Origin: an uncultured Bacteroidota bacterium
GTDB lineage: Bacteria > Bacteroidota > Bacteroidia > Bacteroidales > P3
Direction of reading: 5' to 3'
Assembly: GCA_902777005.1 (NCBI GenBank)
Contig: CACYSB010000013.1
Location: forward strand, 1 to 64,000
DNA: 64,000 nt
Position numbers and translations under genes: made by a program. How positions within the stretch are numbered: the first letter of the stretch is position 1; every line of letters begins with the position of its first letter. The notes under the pieces are model-generated. The model was not told the DNA's origin, searched no databases, and saw nothing but the letters and a program-made list of their open reading frames with translations. Of this stretch, positions 1-5,966 are shown piece after piece.

Positions 1-1
1 C

Positions 2-271
2 ACCAACACCAACCCCGAGCTTATCGACTTCCCGATTCCCGCTAACGATGATGCGTCGAAGTCGATTGCCGCCATCCTCAAGCACATGTGCGAGGCCATC
101 CAGGAAGGTCTGAACGAGCGCGCCCTCGACAAGGACGCCCAGGCCGAGGAAGAGGCTCCCGTGGAGGCCGCCGAGGAGAAGCCCGTCGAGAAGAAGACCC
201 GCGCCCGCCGTCCCCGCAAGAGCGAGGAGGCCCCCAAGGCCGAGGCCGAGGAAGCTCCCAAAGCTGAGTAA
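2..271 (+). CDS. rpsB: 30S ribosomal protein S2, C-terminal part (5' truncated by window)
   Basis: The gene enters from the left edge in frame 2. Its first visible residues (TNTNPELIDFPIPANDDA, then SIAAIL) are the conserved C-terminal core of S2, which sits on the small ribosomal subunit between head and body. After the core comes a low-complexity tail of about 45 residues rich in Glu, Ala, Lys and Pro (AEEEAPVEAAEEKPVEKK and similar), ending at TAA 269-271. Charged S2 tails of this kind occur in Bacteroidota. The next gene is tsf, the usual rpsB-tsf pair, separated by 162 bp that hold an inverted repeat. Identification is secure; only the start is missing. Confidence 0.95.
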   Translation, partial: TNTNPELIDFPIPANDDASKSIAAILKHMCEAIQEGLNERALDKDAQAEEEAPVEAAEEKPVEKKTRARRPRKSEEAPKAEAEEAPKAE

Positions 272-278
272 ATAATCT

Positions 279-383
279 CCTGCTCGCTGCGCTCGCGAAA
301 TCTGGTAAATCTGGTAAATATTGCCAGTACAGACTGCAAGCGAAGCGAGCAGGAAATTTACAAGATTTACAAGATTTCTGCCC
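279..383. repeat. Palindromic intergenic element with facing short tandem repeats
   Basis: CCTGCTCGC (279-287) pairs with GCGAGCAGG (345-353). Just inside the left arm lie two tandem copies of TCTGGTAAAT (301-320); just outside the right arm lie two copies of ATTTACAAG followed by ATTT. The left and right tandem arrays are themselves near-inverted. The element fills most of the rpsB-tsf spacer and could fold into a long hairpin in the rpsB-tsf transcript. No coding potential is seen. Confidence 0.7.
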
Positions 384-433
384 GCAGGGCAAGGAGAATT
401 TAATTAAAGATTAACAAAAAAAGATTTACAGAT

Positions 434-1402
434 ATGGCAATTACCGCTTCACAGGTTAACGAGCTCCGCAAACTCACCGGCGTCGGCATGATGGACTGCA
501 AGAAAGCCCTCGTCGAGACCGACGGCGACATGCAGAAAGCTATCGAGCTGCTTCGCCAGAAAGGTCAGAAGATGGCCGCCAAGCGCGCCGACCGCGACGC
601 CAACGAAGGCTGCGTCCTCGCCAAGAGCACCGGCAACTTCGGCGCCATCATCATGGTGAGCTGCGAGACCGACTTCGTCGCCACCAACGCAGGCTTTGTC
701 GACTTCACCAACAGCATTATCGACACCGCCATGGCCCAGCACATCACCACCAAGGAAGAGGTGCTCAACATGGACCTCAACGGTGCCAAGGTCGCTGACG
801 CCATCACCGACCAGATCGCCAAGATCGGCGAGAAGATCGAGCTGGCCCACTACGAGGTCATCGAGGCCGAGAAGGTCTATGCTTACGTTCACCCGGGCAA
901 CCGCATGGCTTCCATCGTCGGACTGAACAAGGCCGGTTACGACCAGGTCGGTCACGACATCGCCATGCAGGTCGTCGCCATGCGTCCCGTCGCCCTCGAC
1001 GCCGAGAGCGTGCCCCAGGAAATCAAGGACCAGGAGTTCCGCGTGGCCGTCGAGAAGACCAAGGAAGAGCTCATCGGCAAGGCCGTCGACGCCGCCCTCA
1101 AGAAAGCCGGTATCAACCCCGCCCACGTCGATAGCGAGGAGCACATGGCCTCCAACATGGGCAAAGGCTGGATCACCGAGGAGCAGGTCAACCAGGCCCG
1201 CCAGATCAAAGAGCAGGTCGCTGCCGAGAAGGCCGCCCAGCTCAGCGAGCAGCAGATCAACCAGATTGCCAACGGCCGTCTGAACAAGTACTTCCAGGAG
1301 AACACCCTCATGGAGCAGGAGTACATCATGGAAGCGACAACATCAAATAGAAAGCGCGACCCATCCGGGCCGCGCTTCTGTTGTATAAATGTGTTGGTAT
1401 GA
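434..1402 (+). CDS. tsf: Elongation factor Ts, C-terminus apparently truncated and frameshifted
   Basis: EF-Ts recharges EF-Tu by displacing GDP. The N-terminal UBA-like segment (residues 1-50, with TGVGMMDCKKAL) and the core motif CETDFVATN near residue 80 identify it. The body aligns by eye with Bacteroidota EF-Ts as far as QENTLMEQEYIM, about residue 300. The family then normally continues for about 25-30 residues ending in an LTV-FKR type motif. Here the frame instead runs into residues unlike the family (ATTSNRKRDPSGPRFCC) and reads through a hairpin at 1352-1377 that looks like the gene's own terminator. In another frame the same bases read SDNIK and a stop at 1348-1350, just before the hairpin, which would suit an original C-terminus. 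A deletion or an assembly error near 1330 is likely. Confidence 0.9.
   Translation: MAITASQVNELRKLTGVGMMDCKKALVETDGDMQKAIELLRQKGQKMAAKRADRDANEGCVLAKSTGNFGAIIMVSCETDFVATNAGFVDFTNSIIDTAMAQHITTKEEVLNMDLNGAKVADAITDQIAKIGEKIELAHYEVIEAEKVYAYVHPGNRMASIVGLNKAGYDQVGHDIAMQVVAMRPVALDAESVPQEIKDQEFRVAVEKTKEELIGKAVDAALKKAGINPAHVDSEEHMASNMGKGWITEEQVNQARQIKEQVAAEKAAQLSEQQINQIANGRLNKYFQENTLMEQEYIMEATTSNRKRDPSGPRFCCINVLV
1352..1377 (+). terminator. Terminator-like hairpin after (and inside) tsf
   Basis: AAGCGCG (1352-1358) pairs with CGCGCTT (1371-1377), with a short CC/GG extension inside. It is followed by a modest T-rich stretch. It lies inside the last codons of the tsf frame as read, one of the reasons to suspect that the tsf frame has shifted. 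Confidence 0.5.
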
Positions 1403-1408
1403 AGTGTG

Positions 1409-1786
1409 TTATTTTAGTTTCGTTAGCATAATGTCGATACGTAGTTTGATATCAGCAAGAAGTTGTACTATTGCGCAAATAATAGACACCATGATGAACT
1501 CACCTAGTCCAATCAAGAAAAACATAGAGTTCTTTTCACTAATGCTGACAATGCCAAGAATAATTAGACCGATTGCCGAGAGAATAATTATTGTGGTTGC
1601 AAATGCATGCCAACCACTTCTTTCTGGTTTTTTACATTGTTCCAGTGTTGCTTTTTCCTTATTTGGATGTTCTTCGTTTCCCTCGTCGGTATCTGTTCGC
1701 CAAGATGTTCCACAAAATGGACATTTGTCATGACTCATTGCATTGTATGATTTGCCGCAATTAGAACAAAAAATAAATTTACCCAT
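1409..1786 (-). CDS. Hypothetical zinc-ribbon membrane protein
   Basis: A 125-residue protein that I do not recognise as a named family. The N-terminus (residues 1-30) holds two CxxC pairs (FCSNCGKSY and CPFCGTSW), typical of a small zinc ribbon. A charged linker follows (DTDEGNEEHPNKEK). Two hydrophobic segments (about residues 62-82 and 87-110) should cross the membrane, leaving a short basic tail. The gene is convergent with tsf. A strong -7 element on the same strand at 2027-2034 lies 240 bp upstream, but the interval looks like a structured RNA, so this gene may be read only by read-through. Confidence 0.6.
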   Translation of the reverse strand: MGKFIFCSNCGKSYNAMSHDKCPFCGTSWRTDTDEGNEEHPNKEKATLEQCKKPERSGWHAFATTIIILSAIGLIILGIVSISEKNSMFFLIGLGEFIMVSIICAIVQLLADIKLRIDIMLTKLK

Positions 1787-1799
1787 ATTTCTATTATTT

Positions 1800-2021
1800 A
1801 TTTTATGCTCATCCGCGCCTCGTTGAGCAAATAATAACAGGAAGCGTGGCGCCGCATGCCACTTCTTGTATGGAGGTCCTAGGAAAACCCTAATCTGAGA
1901 AGATGCAATAAGCCCACGCTAAAACGCGAAGAGCCATTACACTAATTCTACAGATTATTGGAAGTTTCCTAGGTTTCCACTACCAGAATTCGCATAACGC
2001 TTCATGATTTCCTATGAAATC
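1800..2021 (-). ncRNA. Candidate structured ncRNA, rod-shaped, about 220 nt
   Basis: A minus-strand promoter (2027-2034) fires into a stretch that folds end to end into one long rod with small internal loops. Paired arms in plus coordinates: 1841-1847 with 1997-2003; 1863-1866 with 1985-1988; 1868-1874 with 1976-1983 (one bulge); CCTAGGAAA 1878-1886 with 1965-1973; 1891-1897 with 1951-1957; 1898-1901 with 1946-1949; and a terminal hairpin around 1905-1940. Several inner pairs need G-U wobbles that are valid only for the minus-strand transcript, which favours an RNA from that strand. A TGCTCA/TGAGCA hairpin near 1805-1830, followed on the minus strand by A/T-rich sequence, may be the 3' end. 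Size and shape recall 6S RNA, but I cannot assign the class. Confidence 0.55.
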
Positions 2022-2026
2022 GACTG

Positions 2027-2034
2027 CAAAGATA
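2027..2034 (-). promoter_or_regulatory. Bacteroidota -7 promoter element (TATCTTTG) for the ncRNA candidate
   Basis: The plus strand reads CAAAGATA, so the minus strand carries TATCTTTG, a perfect match to the TAnnTTTG element of the Bacteroidota primary sigma factor. Transcription would start near 2021. It lies back to back with the rnhA promoter. Confidence 0.7.
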
Positions 2035-2064
2035 CGACATTTTCTCTATGTGGCAAAATTTTTG

Positions 2065-2072
2065 TATCTTTG
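2065..2072 (+). promoter_or_regulatory. Bacteroidota -7 promoter element (TATCTTTG) for rnhA-prmC
   Basis: TATCTTTG matches TAnnTTTG and lies 13 bp before the ATG at 2086. Because transcription should start after it, it rules out the upstream in-frame ATG at 2014 as the rnhA start. Confidence 0.75.
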
Positions 2073-2085
2073 CACGCGGAAAACT

Positions 2086-2766
2086 ATGGCGAAGAAGCAG
2101 AAATACTACGTGGTGTGGCAGGGCAAAAAGCCGGGCATCTACAGCGACTGGGACGCGTGCAAGGAGCAGGTCGTGGGCGTGCAGGGGGCGCAGTACAAGG
2201 GCTTCGACAGCATGGCCGAGGCCGAGGCAGCGATAAGTTTGCCGTACAGCAGCGTGGTGCAGTCGAATGTGCCGAATGTGCATAATGGGTCTAATGGGCA
2301 GAGTGGGTGTCTCGTCATCGACGAGAACGGCATGACCGCCGTGAAGCCCGGCACCGCCAACCCGCCCATCCTCGACGCGCTGGCCGTCGATGCTGCCTGC
2401 AGCGGCAACCCCGGCGTGATGGAGTACCAGGGCATCTACATCCCCACGCGCACCCGCGTCTTCCACTACCGCGCCGAGAAGGGCACCAACAATATCGGCG
2501 AGTTCCTAGCCATAGTGCACGGCCTCAGCTACCTCAAGAAGCACCGCCTGAACCAGATTATCTACTCCGACTCGGTCAACGCCATCGGCTGGGTAAGGCA
2601 GAAACAGTGCAAGAGCAAGCTGGTGGAGGACGCCTCGACCGCCGAGCTGTGGGACTACATCCACCGCGCCGAGAACTGGCTCCGCACCAACAGCTACACC
2701 ACCGAGATACGCAAGTGGGACACCGACAGCTGGGGCGAGATACCGGCGGACTTTGGGAGAAAATAG
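2086..2766 (+). CDS. rnhA: Ribonuclease H with N-terminal caulimovirus viroplasmin-type domain
   Basis: A 226-residue enzyme that cuts the RNA strand of RNA-DNA hybrids. Residues 1-50 (KYYVVWQGKKPGIYSDWDAC and on to SMAEAEAA) are the hybrid-binding viroplasmin/HBD domain. The catalytic domain begins near residue 95 with acidic residues in VDAACSGNPG, NIGEF, YSDSVNAIGW and WDTDSWGE, the usual D-E-D-D set. The linker contains an inserted G-rich repeat (2281-2311, encoding HNGSNGQSG). The ATG at 2086 is chosen because a promoter element lies just upstream and the earlier ATG adds 24 residues foreign to the family. prmC follows within about 30 bp. Confidence 0.9.
   Translation: MAKKQKYYVVWQGKKPGIYSDWDACKEQVVGVQGAQYKGFDSMAEAEAAISLPYSSVVQSNVPNVHNGSNGQSGCLVIDENGMTAVKPGTANPPILDALAVDAACSGNPGVMEYQGIYIPTRTRVFHYRAEKGTNNIGEFLAIVHGLSYLKKHRLNQIIYSDSVNAIGWVRQKQCKSKLVEDASTAELWDYIHRAENWLRTNSYTTEIRKWDTDSWGEIPADFGRK
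2281..2311 (+). repeat. TAATGGG-type tandem repeat inside rnhA
   Basis: Imperfect head-to-tail repeats of the type ATAATGGG, CTAATGGG, CAGAGTGGG sit in the linker between the two RNase H domains. Related tracts occur at 2770-2800 and 3346-3383. Confidence 0.6.
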
Positions 2767-2769
2767 GGC

Positions 2770-2800
2770 TAATGGGTTTAATGGGCAGAATGGGCATGAA
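2770..2800 (+). repeat. TAATGGG-type tandem repeat at the prmC start
   Basis: CTAATGGGTTTAATGGGCAG followed by AATGGGC covers the spacer and the first codons of prmC, creating four in-frame ATGs (2772, 2781, 2790, 2796). Confidence 0.6.
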
Positions 2801-3674
2801 TACTCGAAACCTTCGCTTCCGCAGTAACCGTGTGCGCGACATCTTGAGCCTCTTCCATGAGGAGTTGGACGGCATGTACGGCAGCGGCGAGGTGGGCGTG
2901 TTCCTCGACATGCTCTTCGAGGTCTTCCTCGGGTGGGACAAGGTGCGGCTGCTGACATCGCGCGAGCAAACCATCGACCAGAGCGACCTGCTGCGCTTCC
3001 ATTGGGCGCTCGAAGACCTCAAACAATACCGCCCCATACAACATATCATAGGATACACTGACTTCTGCGACTGCCGGATAGAGGTGAGCCCCGACGTGCT
3101 TATCCCCCGCCCCGAAACCGAAGAAATAGTCAATTGGACAATCAATAAATTTTCAATTCTCAATTCTCAATTTTCAATTCTCGATTTGTGTACCGGCAGC
3201 GGCTGCATCGCCATTGCGCTAAAAAAGGCCTTTCCCACGGCCGACGTGACGGCGGTGGATGTCTCGCCCAAGGCCTTGGAGATGGCCCGTCAGAACGCCA
3301 AAAACAACGGCGTAGAGGTGCGGTTCATGGAAAGGGATGTGCTTAATGGGGTTGATGGGGTGAATGGGCAGTATGGGTTAATCGTCAGCAATCCGCCATA
3401 CGTCCGCGACAGTGAGCGGGCGCAGATGGCTGCCAACGTGCTCGACTACGACCCGGCGCTGGCCCTCTTCGTGCCCGACGACGACCCGTTGCGGTTCTAC
3501 CGTGCCATCGCCACCATTGCCAAAGATCACCTGGCCGAGAACGGCCAGGTGGTGGTAGAAATCAACGAGGCTTTGGCCGAGGAGACTTGCGCCGTATTCA
3601 AGGCACAAGGCTTCAAACCCAAGATGCATGAAGACTTCCGCGGCAAGGCGCGCTGGATAAGCGCCACGCGCTAA
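2796..3674 (+). CDS. prmC: Release factor glutamine methyltransferase
   Basis: PrmC methylates the Gln of the GGQ motif of release factors RF1 and RF2. The N-terminal helical domain spans residues 1-95. The Rossmann methyltransferase domain carries the SAM motif LDLCTGSGCIAIAL and the substrate-binding NPPY (IVSNPPYV). There are two family-atypical insertions: a CAATTCT tract just before motif I (encoding FSILNSQFSIL) and a G-rich repeat before NPPY (encoding NGVDGVNGQYG). The frame stays open and the motifs are intact, so it is probably functional. The start is uncertain because a repeat supplies four in-frame ATGs; 2796 is preferred since the others encode only repeat. The stop overlaps the convergent dtd stop by 4 bp. 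Confidence 0.88.
   Translation: MNTRNLRFRSNRVRDILSLFHEELDGMYGSGEVGVFLDMLFEVFLGWDKVRLLTSREQTIDQSDLLRFHWALEDLKQYRPIQHIIGYTDFCDCRIEVSPDVLIPRPETEEIVNWTINKFSILNSQFSILDLCTGSGCIAIALKKAFPTADVTAVDVSPKALEMARQNAKNNGVEVRFMERDVLNGVDGVNGQYGLIVSNPPYVRDSERAQMAANVLDYDPALALFVPDDDPLRFYRAIATIAKDHLAENGQVVVEINEALAEETCAVFKAQGFKPKMHEDFRGKARWISATR
3148..3184 (+). repeat. CAATTCT tandem tract inside prmC
   Basis: Four or so imperfect copies of TCAATTCTCAATT-type sequence encode the loop just before SAM motif I. The A+T-rich tract contrasts with the GC-rich gene around it. Confidence 0.6.
3346..3383 (+). repeat. TAATGGG-type tandem repeat inside prmC
   Basis: TTAATGGGGTTGATGGGG, then TGAATGGGCAGTATGGG, encodes a Gly/Asn/Val-rich loop directly upstream of the NPPY motif. 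Confidence 0.6.
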
Positions 3675-4132
3675 AACCTCTCCCTCTGGTGGGAGTCCAT
3701 GATGATGGTTACCGGGCCGTCGTTAATCAACGACACCTGCATGTCGGCGCCGAACTCGCCGGTCTGTATCTCATGGCCGAAGAGCGACTGCATCTTGGCC
3801 ACGAACTTCTCGTACATCGGCACGGCGAACTCCGGCCGCGAGGCGTGTATGTAGCTGGGGCGGTTGCCCTTCTTGGTGGAGGCCATCAGGGTGAACTGGC
3901 TTACCACAAGGATACCGCTGCCGGCGACCTCTGTTATCGGCAGGTTCATCACTCCCTCGCTGTCGTCGAAGATGCGCAGCTTCACCACCTTCTGGCACAG
4001 GTACTCTATGTCCTCGTCGGTATCCTCGTCGCAGATGCCCACAAGAATCATCATGCCCTGGGCGATGCGTGATTTCAAAGCTCCGCCAATGCTGACGGAG
4101 GCTTCCTGTACTCGTTGTATTACTATCCTCAT
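3671..4132 (-). CDS. dtd: D-aminoacyl-tRNA deacylase
   Basis: A 153-residue cytosolic proofreading enzyme that hydrolyses D-amino acids wrongly attached to tRNA. The length is standard. The signature motifs are present: SQFTLMA near residue 78 and NDGPVT near residue 138, the latter carrying the cross-subunit Gly used for chiral exclusion. It is last in a minus-strand run uvrD-cotH-dtd, with 12 bp between cotH and dtd, and converges on prmC with a 4-bp overlap of stops. Confidence 0.95.
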   Translation of the reverse strand: MRIVIQRVQEASVSIGGALKSRIAQGMMILVGICDEDTDEDIEYLCQKVVKLRIFDDSEGVMNLPITEVAGSGILVVSQFTLMASTKKGNRPSYIHASRPEFAVPMYEKFVAKMQSLFGHEIQTGEFGADMQVSLINDGPVTIIMDSHQRERF

Positions 4133-4144
4133 GGGTTGTTCCTT

Positions 4145-5962
4145 TTATAGCACTACCCAGCGTAGTGGTATGCTTGTATTGCCGACATGTATTAGATACA
4201 CTCCACGTGGCAGTGTGGGCAGAACAAGGCAGCTCTGGCCGTTGCTGTTTATCGTGCCTGCGGTGTGGCCGTAGATGTCATATATGCCTATCGTTATGTC
4301 GCCTGTCGCAGTGCCCAAATATAGCATTGCCTGACCTTTCGTCGGGTTGGGGAATATTCTGGTGAAGGGTTGTTCCGTGGAGTTAATCCCGACGTGGTCG
4401 GCAAAGTCAGTCGGCATAGAAATGGCTTTCTGCTCCAGGTAATTGTATATGTAGTCTATCCGGGTGCGCCAGATTTCCAGGGTAATTCCGTTGTCGAAGC
4501 GTGCCTGCTGGTGCGGAACCTCGGCTTCCACCAGGTCTATGATAGTGTCCAGAAGGCTGCGAGTGCGCTCATAGGCGAAGGCAGTGCTTGCCAGATGATG
4601 GAAGCGTTCTATGGCTTTGTTGCGAAATTCCGCGTTGCTGAGCAGCTGGCGGAACAGCAGTGTGGCGTATGGCGACGAGGGGTAGGTCATTGTGCTGTCG
4701 TCGCAGGTGAGGTACCCAAGTATTTCGGAGTTCGGGCGGTAGAGGGAAAGTGCCGCGTCGGCGTCGTAGAATATCCACCGCCATTTGGTCTCGGGAGTGG
4801 ACCAGAAGCGTAAGTTGTTTCCCGGCCAGTCGACGTTGGAGACAAATACTTCGGCTATGATATAGTCGATGATGGCGTCCATGTCTATCTTGTCGGCCAG
4901 ATATCGGTAGTTGTCGTCTGTAGTGAGGTCGGCGTCGGCAAACCATTCCCACAGGGACTGCCATCTGTCGGCGCTGCCGCTCTCTACGGTGCCGTCCCAC
5001 CACGACAGCAGGTCCACGTCGTCATGGTCAACCCCATGGTGCTCCTCAATGTAGTGCTCGTCGGCTTTTTCCGAGAGGAAGTATATGCCCCAGTATTCAC
5101 CGTTTATGAATAACGCCACGGGTCTTGAGGCCAGGTTGTCGCACAGCAGTGAGTCTGCAATCTTCTGGCAGAGCCAGTCGTTCACGCCGGTGTCGTCCCA
5201 CCCATAAGTGGCATCCCATCCGCGCAGAGCCAAGCGCTTGTAGCTTGTTTGACTGCGGTTTACAAAGAAGTGGTAGTTGAACTTTTTTGCGCCGTATTCC
5301 GCCCGACTGTACAGCGAGAAACTCTTTTGCCGTTTGAGGCGTTGGCTGGCACCTCTGATTCTCAAGCCGCAGGTTTGGGAAATGCTTGTGCTGTCGTGGT
5401 TGTAGAATGTGAACGAAGCCCATCGCTCCCATTCGCGACCATGCTGACAATAGTTGCCGGTGATTTCCCAGTTGAGGCTGTCGTAGAGTGCGCCAGGGAC
5501 GTATATGCCGGTGTCATGGTCGAACAGCGCCGCTGAGTCGACACATAGCGATACCACAGGCAGGCTGATATGTCGACCCAGCAGAGTATCGATAAAGTAT
5601 GTGGCTGTTGTTACCTTCGAGCAGCGTTGCCCTTGGCTGTCGAACAATGCGGCGCGCACAACTATTGCATGCTCCACACTGTCGGGAGAGTGCCATATAT
5701 GTCGCGGACTTGCCACGATCCGGTAAAGTTCCGAACGAGAGTACAATTCAGTCGACATTGGTAATGGCTCGGTGTATTGTGGGTCGTCGGCCGTGGGCAC
5801 ACAGCCGTTGAGGGTGTAGTGTATGGTGCATGTCGGCTCTGCCATCGTCATGCTTAGGCTGAAAGTGTCGGTGTAGAAGCCTCCAGGGTGCGAGAATGTC
5901 ACCTGTCCCTGTGCTACTATGGGGAGGAGCGCGACAGTCAGTATGTATATAATTCTTTTCAT
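4145..5962 (-). CDS. Secreted CotH-like kinase family protein with T9SS sorting domain
   Basis: A 605-residue exported protein. The signal peptide (ALLPIVAQG, cleaved near residue 19) is followed by a chitobiase/hexosaminidase C-terminal-like beta domain (residues 22-125, IHYTLNGCVPTADDPQY). A CotH atypical protein kinase domain then spans about residues 195-480, with RIRGASQRLKRQKSFSLY, VALFINGEYWGIYFLSEKAD, FVSNVDWPGNN and the acidic metal-binding motif WIFYDADAAL. The last 75 residues (IFPNPTKGQAML onward) are a type A T9SS sorting domain, so the protein should go through the outer membrane. CotH kinases phosphorylate spore-coat or exported proteins elsewhere; the substrate here is unknown. 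It starts 4 bp after uvrD ends, so the two are likely cotranscribed. Confidence 0.85.
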   Translation of the reverse strand: MKRIIYILTVALLPIVAQGQVTFSHPGGFYTDTFSLSMTMAEPTCTIHYTLNGCVPTADDPQYTEPLPMSTELYSRSELYRIVASPRHIWHSPDSVEHAIVVRAALFDSQGQRCSKVTTATYFIDTLLGRHISLPVVSLCVDSAALFDHDTGIYVPGALYDSLNWEITGNYCQHGREWERWASFTFYNHDSTSISQTCGLRIRGASQRLKRQKSFSLYSRAEYGAKKFNYHFFVNRSQTSYKRLALRGWDATYGWDDTGVNDWLCQKIADSLLCDNLASRPVALFINGEYWGIYFLSEKADEHYIEEHHGVDHDDVDLLSWWDGTVESGSADRWQSLWEWFADADLTTDDNYRYLADKIDMDAIIDYIIAEVFVSNVDWPGNNLRFWSTPETKWRWIFYDADAALSLYRPNSEILGYLTCDDSTMTYPSSPYATLLFRQLLSNAEFRNKAIERFHHLASTAFAYERTRSLLDTIIDLVEAEVPHQQARFDNGITLEIWRTRIDYIYNYLEQKAISMPTDFADHVGINSTEQPFTRIFPNPTKGQAMLYLGTATGDITIGIYDIYGHTAGTINSNGQSCLVLPTLPRGVYLIHVGNTSIPLRWVVL

Positions 5963-5966
5963 ACTG

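Noticed and set aside
2014..2085. Earlier ATG for the RNase H gene
   Set aside because: A perfect -7 promoter element (2065-2072) lies inside this stretch, and the extra residues do not belong to the viroplasmin domain.
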